Shown here one piece after another: positions 1-9,126 of a stretch of 64,000 nucleotides of DNA. Both the position numbers and the translations under genes were made by a program. The stretch is from Planctomycetota bacterium. Lineage in GTDB: Bacteria; Planctomycetota; Phycisphaerae; Phycisphaerales; UBA1924. The DNA lies in NCBI GenBank assembly GCA_024280755.1, contig JAJRPN010000019.1:124001-188000 (forward strand), given 5' to 3'. The notes under the pieces were generated by a model. It did not search any database, was not told where the DNA came from, and saw nothing but the letters and a program-made list of their open reading frames with translations. Every line of letters starts with the position of its first letter. Positions within the stretch are counted from its first letter, which is position 1.

Positions 1-113
1 CGCATACCCGCAAGAATCCCCTTTGTTGGTTGCTTGGGGTTGTTTCCGCTCGAATCCGCCATAGATACTCCAGATCACAAGATCAATCCAACCAAACGAC
101 CTAGCCTTGCCCA

Positions 114-1451
114 ATGCCCAGAACGACCACCAACGAAGTCACCGATCCACGAGATGCAGCCTATCGCCATTTGGCCCGCCAAGCAGATCGTATGCCTGAT
201 CTTGGGCTCTTTGATCTGCATACAGGATCAATGGATGCCCGAGACGCCTCACTGGCCCATGCGATTGTAGAAGGCGCCATTACCCGTTGGCTGACACTCG
301 ATTATATCATTTCCGAACTCGGCGGACGCCAGCTTCGTGATCAAGAAGCCAGAATGCAAGCTGTGCTGCTCGGGGGGGCTGCCCAGTTGTTGCTCATGGA
401 TCGGGTACCTCCGCACGCTGTGATTGATGAATCTGTAGAATGGGCCAAACGCAATATCCGACCAGGTGCCGGGGGGATGACCAACGCGATTCTCCGGAAA
501 GTCGCCCGAGCCAAAGGCGGCCGAATCGATTCTTGGAATCATCACCTCGATGCCATCCCACGCTCTGATGGTACAGGACTAAAGCTTTTCGGGCTAGAAC
601 TCCCTACAAGCGGACTTCATCGTGTAAGTGTTGCCTGTTCGGTCTCGTCGCAACTCGTTCAACGATGGGAGAATGAGTATGGTGATCCGACGGTCCCTGC
701 TATGCACACCTTGTGCAGGGCCCCCACGACCATGTATGTTGCCCATGCCCAAACACCGATCGACCATCTTGAGCTTGGCGAGCATGATTCACCAAATCAT
801 CGAGTTTTTGCCGGCAAACGCCCCGAACTCATCGAACTACTCGCTTCACGATCTGATATCTGGGTTCAAGATGCTGCCAGTTCGCATGTGGTTGATGATC
901 TCGAACTTGATCGATCTCCCGAGTTGATTATCGATCTATGTGCCGGCAAAGGCACCAAAACGCGCCAGTTGCGAGCCAGGTATCCAAATGCCCAGATTAT
1001 CGCAGCCGATGTTGCTGAAACTCAGCTCGATGCTCTCAAAACTGTCTTTGACGGCGATGATCAAGTTCATGCCATGCCGGTGGAGACATTGATGAATACC
1101 GAACTAGGCAAGGCTGATCTGGTACTCACCGATGTCCCCTGCACCAACTCGGGGGTACTTGCTCGCAGACGCGAAGCACGGTATCGCCCGATGAAAAAAC
1201 AACTCGCCCGGATTATCCCGATTCAGCACGAAATTGCCCGAAACGCACACATACTCCTCAAAGATGATGGCTCGCTTGTCTATTCGACTTGCAGCTTGGA
1301 AGCAGAAGAGAACGAAGATCAGGCGACCTGGATCGCAGAGAAGCTGAGCATGACACAATGCACCCAAAGGCGAGTCGATCCGGTTGGCCAACCCGGAGAG
1401 CCAAGCTCGAGCTATTGCGATGGATCGTTCTCGGTTCGTCTCACAAAATAA
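114..1451 (+). CDS. rsmB: 16S rRNA (cytosine-5)-methyltransferase, RsmB-like
   Basis: Methylates a cytosine of 16S rRNA (C967 in E. coli) using S-adenosylmethionine. The 445-residue protein has an N-terminal NusB-like helical RNA-binding domain (about residues 1-130) and a C-terminal Rossmann methyltransferase domain. Motif I reads DLCAGKGTKT from residue 273. The two cysteines of RNA m5C methyltransferases are present: Cys343 in DVPCTNSG (motif IV) and Cys393 in YSTCS (motif VI). Both domains and the length (E. coli 429) match RsmB. The ATG has no strong Shine-Dalgarno sequence. The next gene, ptsN-like, follows after about 140 nt and seems to have its own promoter. RsmF-type enzymes lack the NusB domain, so RsmB is preferred. 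Confidence 0.9.
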   Translation: MPRTTTNEVTDPRDAAYRHLARQADRMPDLGLFDLHTGSMDARDASLAHAIVEGAITRWLTLDYIISELGGRQLRDQEARMQAVLLGGAAQLLLMDRVPPHAVIDESVEWAKRNIRPGAGGMTNAILRKVARAKGGRIDSWNHHLDAIPRSDGTGLKLFGLELPTSGLHRVSVACSVSSQLVQRWENEYGDPTVPAMHTLCRAPTTMYVAHAQTPIDHLELGEHDSPNHRVFAGKRPELIELLASRSDIWVQDAASSHVVDDLELDRSPELIIDLCAGKGTKTRQLRARYPNAQIIAADVAETQLDALKTVFDGDDQVHAMPVETLMNTELGKADLVLTDVPCTNSGVLARRREARYRPMKKQLARIIPIQHEIARNAHILLKDDGSLVYSTCSLEAEENEDQATWIAEKLSMTQCTQRRVDPVGQPGEPSSSYCDGSFSVRLTK

Positions 1452-1534
1452 TGACAACTGAGACATGCTCTGATTTGCGCCTTGGAACTGATTGTCGGTG
1501 CAAATCCATTGAATTTCGGTGTACTAAGAGCGAA

Positions 1535-1562
1535 TTGGCCGTACACTTCACTTCGATATCAT
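1535..1562 (+). promoter_or_regulatory. Candidate sigma-70-type promoter of the ptsN-like gene
   Basis: TTGGCC (1535-1540), a 16-nt spacer and TATCAT (1557-1562) lie 28 nt upstream of the ATG at 1590. The -35 box is weak. The -10 box lies in a pair of GATATC sequences. This is a pattern match only. Confidence 0.35.
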
Positions 1563-1589
1563 GTTGATATCTTCTTTGAGGATTGCCTG

Positions 1590-2045
1590 ATGAATCTGAT
1601 CGATATTTTGAATCCACAGTGTATCTGCTCGCCGTTGCAATCGGTTGATAAGCAAGATGTGATCAACGAGCTTGTTGATGCGCTCGTTGCATCGGGTCAG
1701 GTGTCTGACTCTGATTCACTCAAGAGTGCAGTCTGGACACGAGAGCAGACCCGGACCACAGGGATCGGTCATGGACTGGCAATCCCTCACGGCAAATGTT
1801 CGAGCATGAAAGAACTGGCGATCGCTATCGGCAAGCCCGCAACGCCGATCGACTTTGAAGCGATTGATTCTCAACCTGTTCAGCTCATCGTGCTGCTCGC
1901 TTCGCCACCAGATAAAACCAGCGACCATATCCAAGCACTGGCCCATATCAGCCGAATGATGAATGACGCTGGGTTCCGCGACGAGATCTACAATACCGAG
2001 TCGCCAGAAGCCATCTACGAGATCATCAAGGACCAATCCAACTAA
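1590..2045 (+). CDS. ptsN: PTS EIIA-type protein, PtsN-like
   Basis: EIIA domain of the fructose/nitrogen phosphotransferase class, 151 residues. It would accept phosphate on His67, which sits in the IPHGK motif. The start is taken at ATG 1590 because GAGG lies about 8 nt upstream and the first residues (MNLIDIL) match EIIA-Ntr beginnings; an upstream in-frame ATG at 1482 would add 36 residues unlike the family. No EIIB/EIIC permease domain is attached and no EI or HPr gene is nearby, so a regulatory PtsN-like role (potassium, nitrogen or envelope control) is more likely than sugar uptake; this is inference. The coding end runs into a palindromic repeat that may also act as its terminator. 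Confidence 0.8.
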   Translation: MNLIDILNPQCICSPLQSVDKQDVINELVDALVASGQVSDSDSLKSAVWTREQTRTTGIGHGLAIPHGKCSSMKELAIAIGKPATPIDFEAIDSQPVQLIVLLASPPDKTSDHIQALAHISRMMNDAGFRDEIYNTESPEAIYEIIKDQSN

Positions 2046-2058
2046 TCAGGCCTTTCTA

Positions 2059-2285
2059 GGCCCTGTCTGACGGCTCATGTTTTTCAACTATTCGCCTCCC
2101 CCGGGCTTCCGGGGGAGGTGGCTGCGCAGCAGACGGAGGGGGTCTTAAGAGCTGTTTTTGCGATTGAAACAAGGAAACACAAAGCAAGACCCCCTCCGCC
2201 TCACTTCGATCAGCACCTCCCCTGGAAGCCCGGGGGAGGTGAAAAGAGAGCGCCCTTGTGTGGAAATGAGTCGTCAGACACGCCC
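2059..2285. repeat. Long nested palindrome, MITE/REP-like element
   Basis: Two near-perfect arms face each other: 2059-2078 (CCCTGTCTGACGGCTCAT core) and 2266-2285. Inside them are inverted copies of a GACGGAGGGGGTCTT block (about 2132-2146 and 2186-2200). There are also two G/C-rich palindromes built on CCTCCCCCGGGCTTCC (2095-2118) and its relative at 2214-2241. An 8-bp direct repeat, CTAATCAG, flanks the element at 2042-2049 and 2285-2292; it could be a target duplication or chance. There is no coding capacity. It lies exactly between the stop codons of two convergent genes. Similar CCTCCCCC...GGGGGAGGTGG units are dispersed repeats in many bacterial genomes; I cannot count copies here. Confidence 0.75.
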
Positions 2286-2899
2286 TAATCAGACTTTGAT
2301 ACTGTGTGCTCAGCGATGACCCCCGCAAGGGTTTCGAGCCTGCCCAACGATCGCTCTGCGCGAGATTTGAAGTAAACATGCGGAAAGAGCGTAACGAGTG
2401 CGATGGTGAGCCCAAACGCGGTGGTATAGAGTGCCTCAGCAATCCCGCCGGCAACGACCGATGGATCGGATACCGCCGCGGCATCGCCCAAAAGATCAAA
2501 GCTTCGAATAATCCCGGTCACGGTGCCCAGAATCCCCAATAACGGTGCCGCCGCGATGATGGCCCCCAAGATTGCAGCGAATCGCTCGATCGACGGTCGC
2601 AAGGATTCAATATATCCAATCAGGATGGCCTCGTTGTTTCTTTGTGAACTCAAAGAAAGCCGAACAAGTTCGCCTTCAAGTGTCCGGTCTTTGGCAATCT
2701 CATCCCTTGCCTGATCGATCGATCCCGAGTCGAACAGCTTTAGATATCGAGCAAGCCGACGGGTGCCCCTTCGTTGGGCTGAAAACACCCAGAAAATCAG
2801 GCGTTCGAAGATGAGCGTGAGCGAAAGAACGCTCAAGAACATCAATGGGTACATCACCCATCCACCAGCATCTAAAAACTGAATTGCTTGTTCAACCAT
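2285..2899 (-). CDS. MotA/TolQ/ExbB family proton channel subunit
   Basis: Inner-membrane protein of 204 residues that would use the proton motive force to drive a partner (ExbD/TolR and TonB/TolA). Three membrane segments are visible at about residues 13-38, 108-132 and 153-175. The family signature APLLGILGTVTGI spans the second, and EALYTTAFGLTIALV the third. A cytoplasmic loop of about 65 residues lies between the first two. No ExbD/TolR, TonB or TolA gene is adjacent, so the partner must be encoded elsewhere. The start ATG has a plausible AGGA about 9 nt upstream and is divergent from ispA. Whether it serves TonB-type uptake, Tol-Pal or another motor cannot be decided. Confidence 0.85.
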   Translation of the reverse strand: MVEQAIQFLDAGGWVMYPLMFLSVLSLTLIFERLIFWVFSAQRRGTRRLARYLKLFDSGSIDQARDEIAKDRTLEGELVRLSLSSQRNNEAILIGYIESLRPSIERFAAILGAIIAAAPLLGILGTVTGIIRSFDLLGDAAAVSDPSVVAGGIAEALYTTAFGLTIALVTLFPHVYFKSRAERSLGRLETLAGVIAEHTVSKSD

Positions 2900-2947
2900 T
2901 GGGCAAATCCTAGCACTCCAAGCGGGCCGCGTTGGCTACCATTGCTT

Positions 2948-3847
2948 GTGACCCAATCAACGCACCAAAACAACACCCAACTCCGCGATGTCATCGCGAT
3001 AATCGATCAACAAATCGAATCATTTGTCGCATCCAAAGGCTTCCCCGACAATCTCCATCAGGCGATCGAATATGCCGTCCTCGGTGGCGGCAAGCGGCTC
3101 CGCCCCGCATTGACATGGTTTTCATCCATTGCCTGTGGCGGCACGGGCAATGACTCGATACACGCCGGTATCGCAGTCGAACTCATCCATGCGTTTAGCC
3201 TAGTTCATGATGATCTCCCAGCGATGGATGATGATGATCTTCGCCGGGGTCGACCGACGCTCCATATCCACACCAACGAACCCATGGCCATCCTCGCTGG
3301 CGATGCAATGCTCTCGCTGGCGTATGAAGCAGTGATGAATACCGACGACCATTCAATCGCAAGGCTACTCACGGGAGAGCTTGCCCAAGGCACACGGGCC
3401 ATGATCATTGGACAGGTATACGACACGCTCGGTGGGCTGCCGACTGACAGAACAGATGAAGAACAAATCAAGCTGATCCATTGCAACAAGACCGGCGCCT
3501 TGCTGACGGCATCATGCAGAATGGGCGCGATCTCAGCCAATGCAACCGAACAACAACTCGATCTCATCACTCGCTATGCCCAAGCGATTGGATTACAGTT
3601 CCAGATTGTGGATGATTTGCTCGACACCGAAGGCACCGTCGAACATGTAGGCAAAGCGACTGGGAAAGATGCAGCTGCTGGAAAACTGACTTATCCAGGA
3701 ATCCTCGGCGCAGCACGCTCGCGCAAGATTGTTCAAGAACTGGCCGATGTGGCGTCAAATGCTCTCTTCGATCTCGAAGCGTCCACGACGGGCACAACCG
3801 CCCAACTCGCCCAACTCGGAAAGATGCTTATGGTCCGAAAACAATGA
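2948..3847 (+). CDS. ispA: Polyprenyl (farnesyl/geranyl-type) diphosphate synthase
   Basis: Condenses IPP with allylic diphosphates to make C15-C20 isoprenoid precursors. The first aspartate-rich motif, DDLPAMD at about residue 88, has the four-residue spacing of bacterial type II farnesyl diphosphate synthases. The second is VDDLLD, with its first Asp at about residue 222. GGGKRLRPAL near the N-terminus binds IPP. The start is uncertain: an ATG at 2888 would run through the start of the divergent exbB-like gene, so GTG 2948 (or TTG 2942) is preferred, giving about 300 residues, as usual for IspA. It is followed 166 nt later by dxs, a common pairing in isoprenoid operons. Exact product length cannot be read from sequence. 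Confidence 0.85.
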   Translation: MTQSTHQNNTQLRDVIAIIDQQIESFVASKGFPDNLHQAIEYAVLGGGKRLRPALTWFSSIACGGTGNDSIHAGIAVELIHAFSLVHDDLPAMDDDDLRRGRPTLHIHTNEPMAILAGDAMLSLAYEAVMNTDDHSIARLLTGELAQGTRAMIIGQVYDTLGGLPTDRTDEEQIKLIHCNKTGALLTASCRMGAISANATEQQLDLITRYAQAIGLQFQIVDDLLDTEGTVEHVGKATGKDAAAGKLTYPGILGAARSRKIVQELADVASNALFDLEASTTGTTAQLAQLGKMLMVRKQ

Positions 3848-3962
3848 GATACTCGATCTTTAAGACCTTCGCTGGTGCAATTTACCGATTCGGATCTCCA
3901 ATCAGAGAGAACACCGACAAAACCAGATGCGTAGATCGGTGGCGTGAAACTATTGATTGCAC

Positions 3963-3968
3963 TATAAT
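3963..3968 (+). promoter_or_regulatory. Candidate -10 box for dxs
   Basis: A perfect TATAAT lies 45 nt before the dxs ATG in the ispA-dxs gap. No convincing -35 hexamer is seen at 16-18 nt, so this is tentative. Confidence 0.3.
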
Positions 3969-4013
3969 CTGCGAGATGCTTCTGCTTACCAAAGGCATCC
4001 GTGAAAGGCCCCC

Positions 4014-6032
4014 ATGGCATTGCTTGAAAACATCCGAACCTCGCAGGATCTGCGTGAACTCACGATGGCACAACTCGAAGAGCTGGCTGGTGAGATCCGA
4101 GCGAAGATTATCGACAAAGTTTCGCAATCTGGCGGGCACCTTGCTCCCAATCTTGGTGTAGTCGAGCTCACCATTGCGATGCACCGGGTGTTTGATTTCT
4201 CACACGATCGGCTGCTCTTTGATGTTGGGCATCAATGCTACCCACACAAGCTACTCACAGGGCGATCTGATCTCTTTGAGAATCTTCGCACCCGCCAAGG
4301 CATGTCTGGCTTCCCAGAACCTTCAGAATCTGTGACTGATCTTTTCCGTGTCGGCCATGCAGGCACCGCGATCTCGACCGCTGTAGGCATGGCCAAGGGC
4401 GATGAACTCAACAAGCAATCGTACCACCCAGAAACCAACACCCAAGGGCGACGGGTTGTTTCACTCATCGGCGACGCTTCAATCGTTAACGGCTTGTCGA
4501 TGGAAGGACTCAATAACGCGGGCATGCTCAAGCGTCAGTTCTTGGTGGTGCTCAATGACAACGGGATGAGTATTTCGAAGCCTCAGGGCGCGATGGCGCA
4601 GTATTTCGATCGAGTGCGTGTATCGCATACCTATTCTGATTTCAAAAAAGGTGCCAAAGAACTGCTCAAGCATGTCCCCGGCGGCGGCATACTGCGTGAA
4701 GCCTATCACCGGATGGGCGAAATGACCAAAGCCGCGATCGCTGAAGATTCTTGGTTTGAAAAGTTTGGGATCCTCACCGTTGGACCGATTGATGGGCATG
4801 ACTTCCCAACGCTGATCGAGTTTCTCACCGAGGCTAAGGATATCGATCGACCGATGGTGCTTCATGTAAAAACCATCAAAGGCAAAGGGCTTGATATCGC
4901 TGAGCAAGACGCGACCAAGTTCCATTCTCCCAAAGCCTTCCGCGTTGAACGCGATGAGATCCTCGGGTGCAAGGTCGAGATGAAATCTTCAGGACGATCC
5001 TTCACCGCTGCGTTTGGCGATGCGATGGTCGAGATGATGGGCGAGGATGAATCTGTTGTCTGCGCCACCGCAGCAATGCCCGACGGCACAGGAATCATCA
5101 AAGCGATCGAAACCTATCCAGATCGCAGCTTTGATACAGGGATCTGCGAATCGCACGCCCTTGATATGATGGCGGGCATGGCCAAGTGTGGTCTCAAACC
5201 ATTCTTCGCGGTCTATTCGACCTTCATGCAGCGGGCATTCGACCAGGCGTTCCAAGAAGCAGCATTACAAGGCTTGCCCGTTCGGCTTTGCCTTGATCGC
5301 GCGGGTGTTGTTGGCGAAGACGGCGCGGTGCATCATGGATTCTGCGACATATCAATCTTGCGGACTCTCCCCGATGCGGTGTTGACCGCTGCGATTGATG
5401 AACCAAGCTTGAAGGCATCGCTCGAGTTCATGCGCACCTGGGAAGCCGGGCTGAGTGTTGTGCGTTATCCACGAGACAATGTCACCGATCGCTTTGGCAA
5501 CGCCCCAGCCTTTGAACTCGGCAAGGCTCGTTTGCTCACTCCTGAGTTTGCCGATTTGGATCAATCCAAACCAGATGTTGCCGTACTTGCGTTTGGAACG
5601 CCAGCTGTGCAAGCAATGGAAGCCATCGAACTACTTGGAAATGAGTATCGCGTTGCGATCTATGACGCTCGATTCGCCAAGCCGATCGATGATGCACTTG
5701 TCCGCGATTTGCTCACACGCAATATTCCAATCTTAACGCTTGAAGACCATTCCATTATTGGTGGGTTTGGAACCGCCGTGCTTGAATCTGCCCAAACGAT
5801 GGGCCTCAACACCGCAGGCATCGTTCGCCACGGGATACCTGATCATTGGATCTTACAAGATTCACGAAATGATCAACTCGCTGAAATTGGTCTCGATGCC
5901 GACGGGATTGCGCGGATGATCCGACATACATTCGCCCCTGACCAGCACAAAGTTTTTGTCGCCAAGCCTCAAGCGAAGCAACCACCAAGAGCTTTCGAGA
6001 CAAAGCCTGCTGATTCCCAACTCGGTGTCTAA
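4014..6032 (+). CDS. dxs: 1-deoxy-D-xylulose-5-phosphate synthase
   Basis: First enzyme of the MEP isoprenoid pathway: pyruvate plus glyceraldehyde 3-phosphate give DXP, using thiamine diphosphate. All three transketolase-like domains are present. The N-terminal part has GGHLAPNLGVVEL, VGHQCYPHKLLTGR and the TPP/metal loop IGDASIVNG (most DXS enzymes read GDGAxxxG). The middle pyrimidine-binding domain contains DRAGVVGEDGAVHHG. The C-terminal domain contains the LEDHSIIGGFG region. At 672 residues it is slightly longer than usual (about 620-640), mainly through a C-terminal tail rich in Lys, Pro and Gln. It follows ispA, so two successive isoprenoid steps lie together, and nadK begins 18 nt after its stop. 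Confidence 0.95.
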   Translation: MALLENIRTSQDLRELTMAQLEELAGEIRAKIIDKVSQSGGHLAPNLGVVELTIAMHRVFDFSHDRLLFDVGHQCYPHKLLTGRSDLFENLRTRQGMSGFPEPSESVTDLFRVGHAGTAISTAVGMAKGDELNKQSYHPETNTQGRRVVSLIGDASIVNGLSMEGLNNAGMLKRQFLVVLNDNGMSISKPQGAMAQYFDRVRVSHTYSDFKKGAKELLKHVPGGGILREAYHRMGEMTKAAIAEDSWFEKFGILTVGPIDGHDFPTLIEFLTEAKDIDRPMVLHVKTIKGKGLDIAEQDATKFHSPKAFRVERDEILGCKVEMKSSGRSFTAAFGDAMVEMMGEDESVVCATAAMPDGTGIIKAIETYPDRSFDTGICESHALDMMAGMAKCGLKPFFAVYSTFMQRAFDQAFQEAALQGLPVRLCLDRAGVVGEDGAVHHGFCDISILRTLPDAVLTAAIDEPSLKASLEFMRTWEAGLSVVRYPRDNVTDRFGNAPAFELGKARLLTPEFADLDQSKPDVAVLAFGTPAVQAMEAIELLGNEYRVAIYDARFAKPIDDALVRDLLTRNIPILTLEDHSIIGGFGTAVLESAQTMGLNTAGIVRHGIPDHWILQDSRNDQLAEIGLDADGIARMIRHTFAPDQHKVFVAKPQAKQPPRAFETKPADSQLGV

Positions 6033-6050
6033 AGACGATACACTATTGCT

Positions 6051-6932
6051 ATGCCACGAGCCGTCGTCCTGATTACGAATCATCACAAGCCAAGGGCCAA
6101 CGCTGCCCTCGACGAGGTTCGCTCGCTCATTCACAAATACGGCGAGCTCGTTGTTGAGCTTGAATCGAAGGAAGAAAGCGCACTCCCACCCGCAGCAGAT
6201 GTCGATCTGGTCATCGCACTCGGCGGCGATGGCACCATCCTCTCCGCAGCTCGTAGATGCCTGACCTTGCGTGCCCCGCTCTTGGGCGTGAATACCGGCA
6301 AGGTTGGTTTTATGGCCGGCTTTGAACTCGATGCTTTTCGCAAAAACGCACGGTCTTTACTGAGCGACTCGCCGCTCGATACCCATCCAGTCATACCTCT
6401 TCACGGCGTAATCAAAGCTGCCGATGGAACCCCCAAGCATTCTGCCTTCGCCCTCAATGAGTTCGTCGTCAGTGCAGGCCCACCGTTTCGGATGATCACG
6501 CTTGATATTTCGGTCGATGGTCATCCCGGGCCGACGGTCTCTGGCGATGGGTTGATCGTCTCTACACCATTGGGATCAACCGCTTACAATGTGTCGGCTG
6601 GTGGTCCGATTGTTGCTCCGGGTGTCAATGCCATGATTGTCACCCCCATCGCGGCCCACTCGCTCAGCTTCCGCCCGATTGTTATCCGATCAGATTCTGA
6701 TGTCCGCATTCGGCTCAGCTCGGTCAATGCGATTGAATCTTCAGGCACCACATTGATTATCGACGGACAAGTGAGCCACCTGCTTGAAGAGGGCGATGTT
6801 CTGCGTGTGACGGCGGCCAAAGAGCAGGTCGAGTTCGTCCTCGACCCAACAGTGAGCTATTGGCAAACCCTGTTAGGCAAAATGCACTGGGCGTCAGAAC
6901 CCAACGCATCGGGAATAAAAAAACCTCGCTGA
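6051..6932 (+). CDS. nadK: NAD kinase
   Basis: Phosphorylates NAD to NADP. The 293-residue protein has the diagnostic GGDGT motif at residues 58-62, NTGKVGF at 81-87 and the conserved STPLGSTAYN segment that holds the nucleotide. Length is normal for bacterial NadK. It starts 18 nt after dxs. There is no good Shine-Dalgarno sequence, but a TACACT -10-like box lies 6 nt before the ATG, so a leaderless transcript is possible as well as read-through from dxs. The MEP pathway downstream of DXS consumes NADPH, so co-transcription would make biological sense (inference). Confidence 0.93.
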   Translation: MPRAVVLITNHHKPRANAALDEVRSLIHKYGELVVELESKEESALPPAADVDLVIALGGDGTILSAARRCLTLRAPLLGVNTGKVGFMAGFELDAFRKNARSLLSDSPLDTHPVIPLHGVIKAADGTPKHSAFALNEFVVSAGPPFRMITLDISVDGHPGPTVSGDGLIVSTPLGSTAYNVSAGGPIVAPGVNAMIVTPIAAHSLSFRPIVIRSDSDVRIRLSSVNAIESSGTTLIIDGQVSHLLEEGDVLRVTAAKEQVEFVLDPTVSYWQTLLGKMHWASEPNASGIKKPR

Positions 6933-6941
6933 TTGTCTCAC

Positions 6942-6967
6942 TCCTGAATCTATCAATCACTTCAGGA
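6942..6967. repeat. Short inverted repeat between convergent genes
   Basis: TCCTGAA (6942-6948) and TTCAGGA (6961-6967) form a perfect 7-bp stem with a 12-nt loop in the 214-nt gap between nadK and the convergent antiporter gene. No T-run follows, so it is only a possible terminator. I see nothing else in the gap. Confidence 0.3.
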
Positions 6968-7146
6968 ACCAGGACCCAACCCGTGAGATTCAAGCTCAAG
7001 CTATGAACTTGCAGATGATCACACACGATGCTCTTGTTCCATCACAACGGGCAATCAAGATCGAAGGGTGGGCACTCGACGCTTAGAAAGCTCATCAAAA
7101 ATGGATTCGGGCTTGGGCATACCGATACGGTTCTCTGAGTTATACC

Positions 7147-9036
7147 CTAAAGCACAAAGAGTTCTTCTGGGTTCACGAGCGCGATGATCGTATCGCCCGC
7201 TTCAGGCTCGACCGGCTTATCGACGGTTGATACAGTCATCAATCCTGCTGGCGAAACCGTAAAGAGTGGCAACGCGGTCGAACCATACAGCGTGTGATAA
7301 TCGTCGTATGTGAACTCTTCAGAAATCGTAGTCGCCTTGACAACCCATCCATTGTGTATCCGAGATTCGAGCTTTCCATATTGAGCACCGGTATCAAAGA
7401 GCACGCGCCAACGGTGATCACCAGATGCTTCTTCATGTGCTTTCTTCGTCTTTGTACCGGGGAGTTGATACAGCTTAGAGCTCTCAAAGACCCCTTTGAA
7501 TCTTTGCAGCGCGAGTGTATTCACCTCATCATTGGGAGTTGTAGCAAACACGCCACCAATCCCGCGAAGATCGAGATCGGCGATATCGCTAATAGTCAAA
7601 ATATTGTCCTGCAATGCTGGCAGGTGATCCATTCTCGCGTCGCGAACATTTTGGCGATTTGTATCGATCAACAACACCTTAATCCCTCGATCTGTCAACA
7701 CTTTGGCGATCGAACGAACCCACAACGGCGCACCGATGAAAATAATCCCTTGCGGATTTTGATCTGCAACTCCGAGCAGTTTGGCTGCCAAGGGTGTAGT
7801 TAATCCGTAAAACGCGACGGTACCAATGATCACTGAGAATGTAATCGGAACAAGGCTCTCACCCCCGGCTATGCCATTGCGCTCAAGCCCAAGCGAGAAA
7901 ATGGCTGCTGCGGCGGCGGCAACAATTCCTCTTGGCGCAAGCCATGCGAGAAACATCCGCTCGCGCCATGTTAATCCTGCGCCAACGGTTGCCAAAAAGA
8001 CGGCTGTCGGTCGTGCGATGACAATCAGAACAAACAAGAAACCAAAGACCGAGAGCCAGTTCAAACTTGCGAGTTGCTCAATCTGCAATCGAGCAGCCAA
8101 CACAATAAACAGCATCGCGATCAGCAGGACACGCAGGTTCTCTTTGAACTCGAGAATATGGTGAACATCAACCTTCTTTTGGTTCCCCAGCGCAATGCCC
8201 ATGACGGTCGTTGCGAGCAGACCCGATTCAGGCATGATCTGATTCGATGCCGTAAATGTGGCGATGACCAGCATCAACGAGACCGGGTTCTGGAGATAAT
8301 CAGGTACCCAGAATCGAGTGAGCAAGTTTTGAAGTAGAAAAGCTGAGAATACACCAAGCCCAGCACCCGCTCCGATTGTGATGGCAATGGATTGGACAAT
8401 CGAGCTTACATCTGATGATGCAGAGGTAGAAGTAATCACCTCAAAGACCAACACCGCAGCCCCAACACCGATCGGATCGATCACGATCCCTTCCCACTTG
8501 AGGATCAGCCCAGAATCGCCCGAGGGGCGTATGTGGGCGAGCATCGGGCCGACAACTGTTGGGCCGGTGACGATGAGGATTGCACCAAGGAGGATCGCTA
8601 TAGGGCGATCGAGACCAAAGAAGTAGTACGCACTGATCCCCGCAATGATCCAAGTAACCAACGCACCTGTCGTGACCAGCAAGGTCACCGGCTTCCAGGT
8701 CGAACGGAGTTCCTTGAAGTTGAGTGTGAGCCCACCCTCATACAGAATCAGGCCGACAGCAATTCCGACTAGTGAGAGCAAGATATCTTTATCAAAAAGT
8801 GAGTCAGGATCGATGGCAAAGGGCGAGCCCTCAAAGATCGACCGCATGACCGGGCCGGCAAGAATCCCAAAGATCAAAAGCAGCAAAATAGACGGGATAC
8901 GAATCTTCCATGCAAGCCATTGGGCACCAACCCCGAGCACGATAATCATCGCGAGGGCAATACTGACATATGAATCTGTAGCTGCAAGTGTGAGCATAAT
9001 TCCATCCATGGAAAAAGACTTGAGATCATATCTCAT
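7147..9036 (-). CDS. Cation/proton antiporter, CPA1-type with C-terminal TrkA-N domain
   Basis: Probable inner-membrane Na+(or K+)/H+ antiporter of 629 residues. About 12-13 hydrophobic segments fill residues 15-410. Conserved transport motifs visible include TGPTVVGPMLAHIRP and the acidic EGIVIDPIG segment, both typical of NhaP-like CPA1 members. After the membrane part comes a cytosolic Rossmann-type TrkA-N/RCK domain (about 415-530: GIIFIGAPLWVRSIAKVL, then LLIDTNRQNV), which would sense nucleotides. A further C-terminal domain of about 80 residues looks TrkA-C-like. The ATG at 9036 is supported by an extended -10 box (TGGTATGAT) ending 15 nt upstream; alternative in-frame ATGs lie 9 and 13 codons in. 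Ion specificity cannot be told. Confidence 0.85.
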   Translation of the reverse strand: MRYDLKSFSMDGIMLTLAATDSYVSIALAMIIVLGVGAQWLAWKIRIPSILLLLIFGILAGPVMRSIFEGSPFAIDPDSLFDKDILLSLVGIAVGLILYEGGLTLNFKELRSTWKPVTLLVTTGALVTWIIAGISAYYFFGLDRPIAILLGAILIVTGPTVVGPMLAHIRPSGDSGLILKWEGIVIDPIGVGAAVLVFEVITSTSASSDVSSIVQSIAITIGAGAGLGVFSAFLLQNLLTRFWVPDYLQNPVSLMLVIATFTASNQIMPESGLLATTVMGIALGNQKKVDVHHILEFKENLRVLLIAMLFIVLAARLQIEQLASLNWLSVFGFLFVLIVIARPTAVFLATVGAGLTWRERMFLAWLAPRGIVAAAAAAIFSLGLERNGIAGGESLVPITFSVIIGTVAFYGLTTPLAAKLLGVADQNPQGIIFIGAPLWVRSIAKVLTDRGIKVLLIDTNRQNVRDARMDHLPALQDNILTISDIADLDLRGIGGVFATTPNDEVNTLALQRFKGVFESSKLYQLPGTKTKKAHEEASGDHRWRVLFDTGAQYGKLESRIHNGWVVKATTISEEFTYDDYHTLYGSTALPLFTVSPAGLMTVSTVDKPVEPEAGDTIIALVNPEELFVL

Positions 9037-9050
9037 TGTTTCGTAACTGG

Positions 9051-9059
9051 ATCATACCA
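9051..9059 (-). promoter_or_regulatory. Extended -10 promoter of the antiporter gene
   Basis: On the minus strand TGGTATGAT (TGn plus a TATGAT hexamer) places transcription start about 8 nt before the ATG at 9036, giving a very short leader. No clear -35 is present, as is usual for extended -10 promoters. Confidence 0.4.
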
Positions 9060-9126
9060 GATTATCAATCCCTTTGATAGAGATACAAGGCACGATATCG
9101 CATGAATTTGAATGATACTCAAAAGC

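Noticed and set aside
2056-2499. 147-codon frame on the minus strand over the palindromic repeat
   Set aside because: It runs through the MITE-like element and overlaps the ExbB-like gene in a different frame; low-complexity Pro/Arg/Ser content marks it as spurious.
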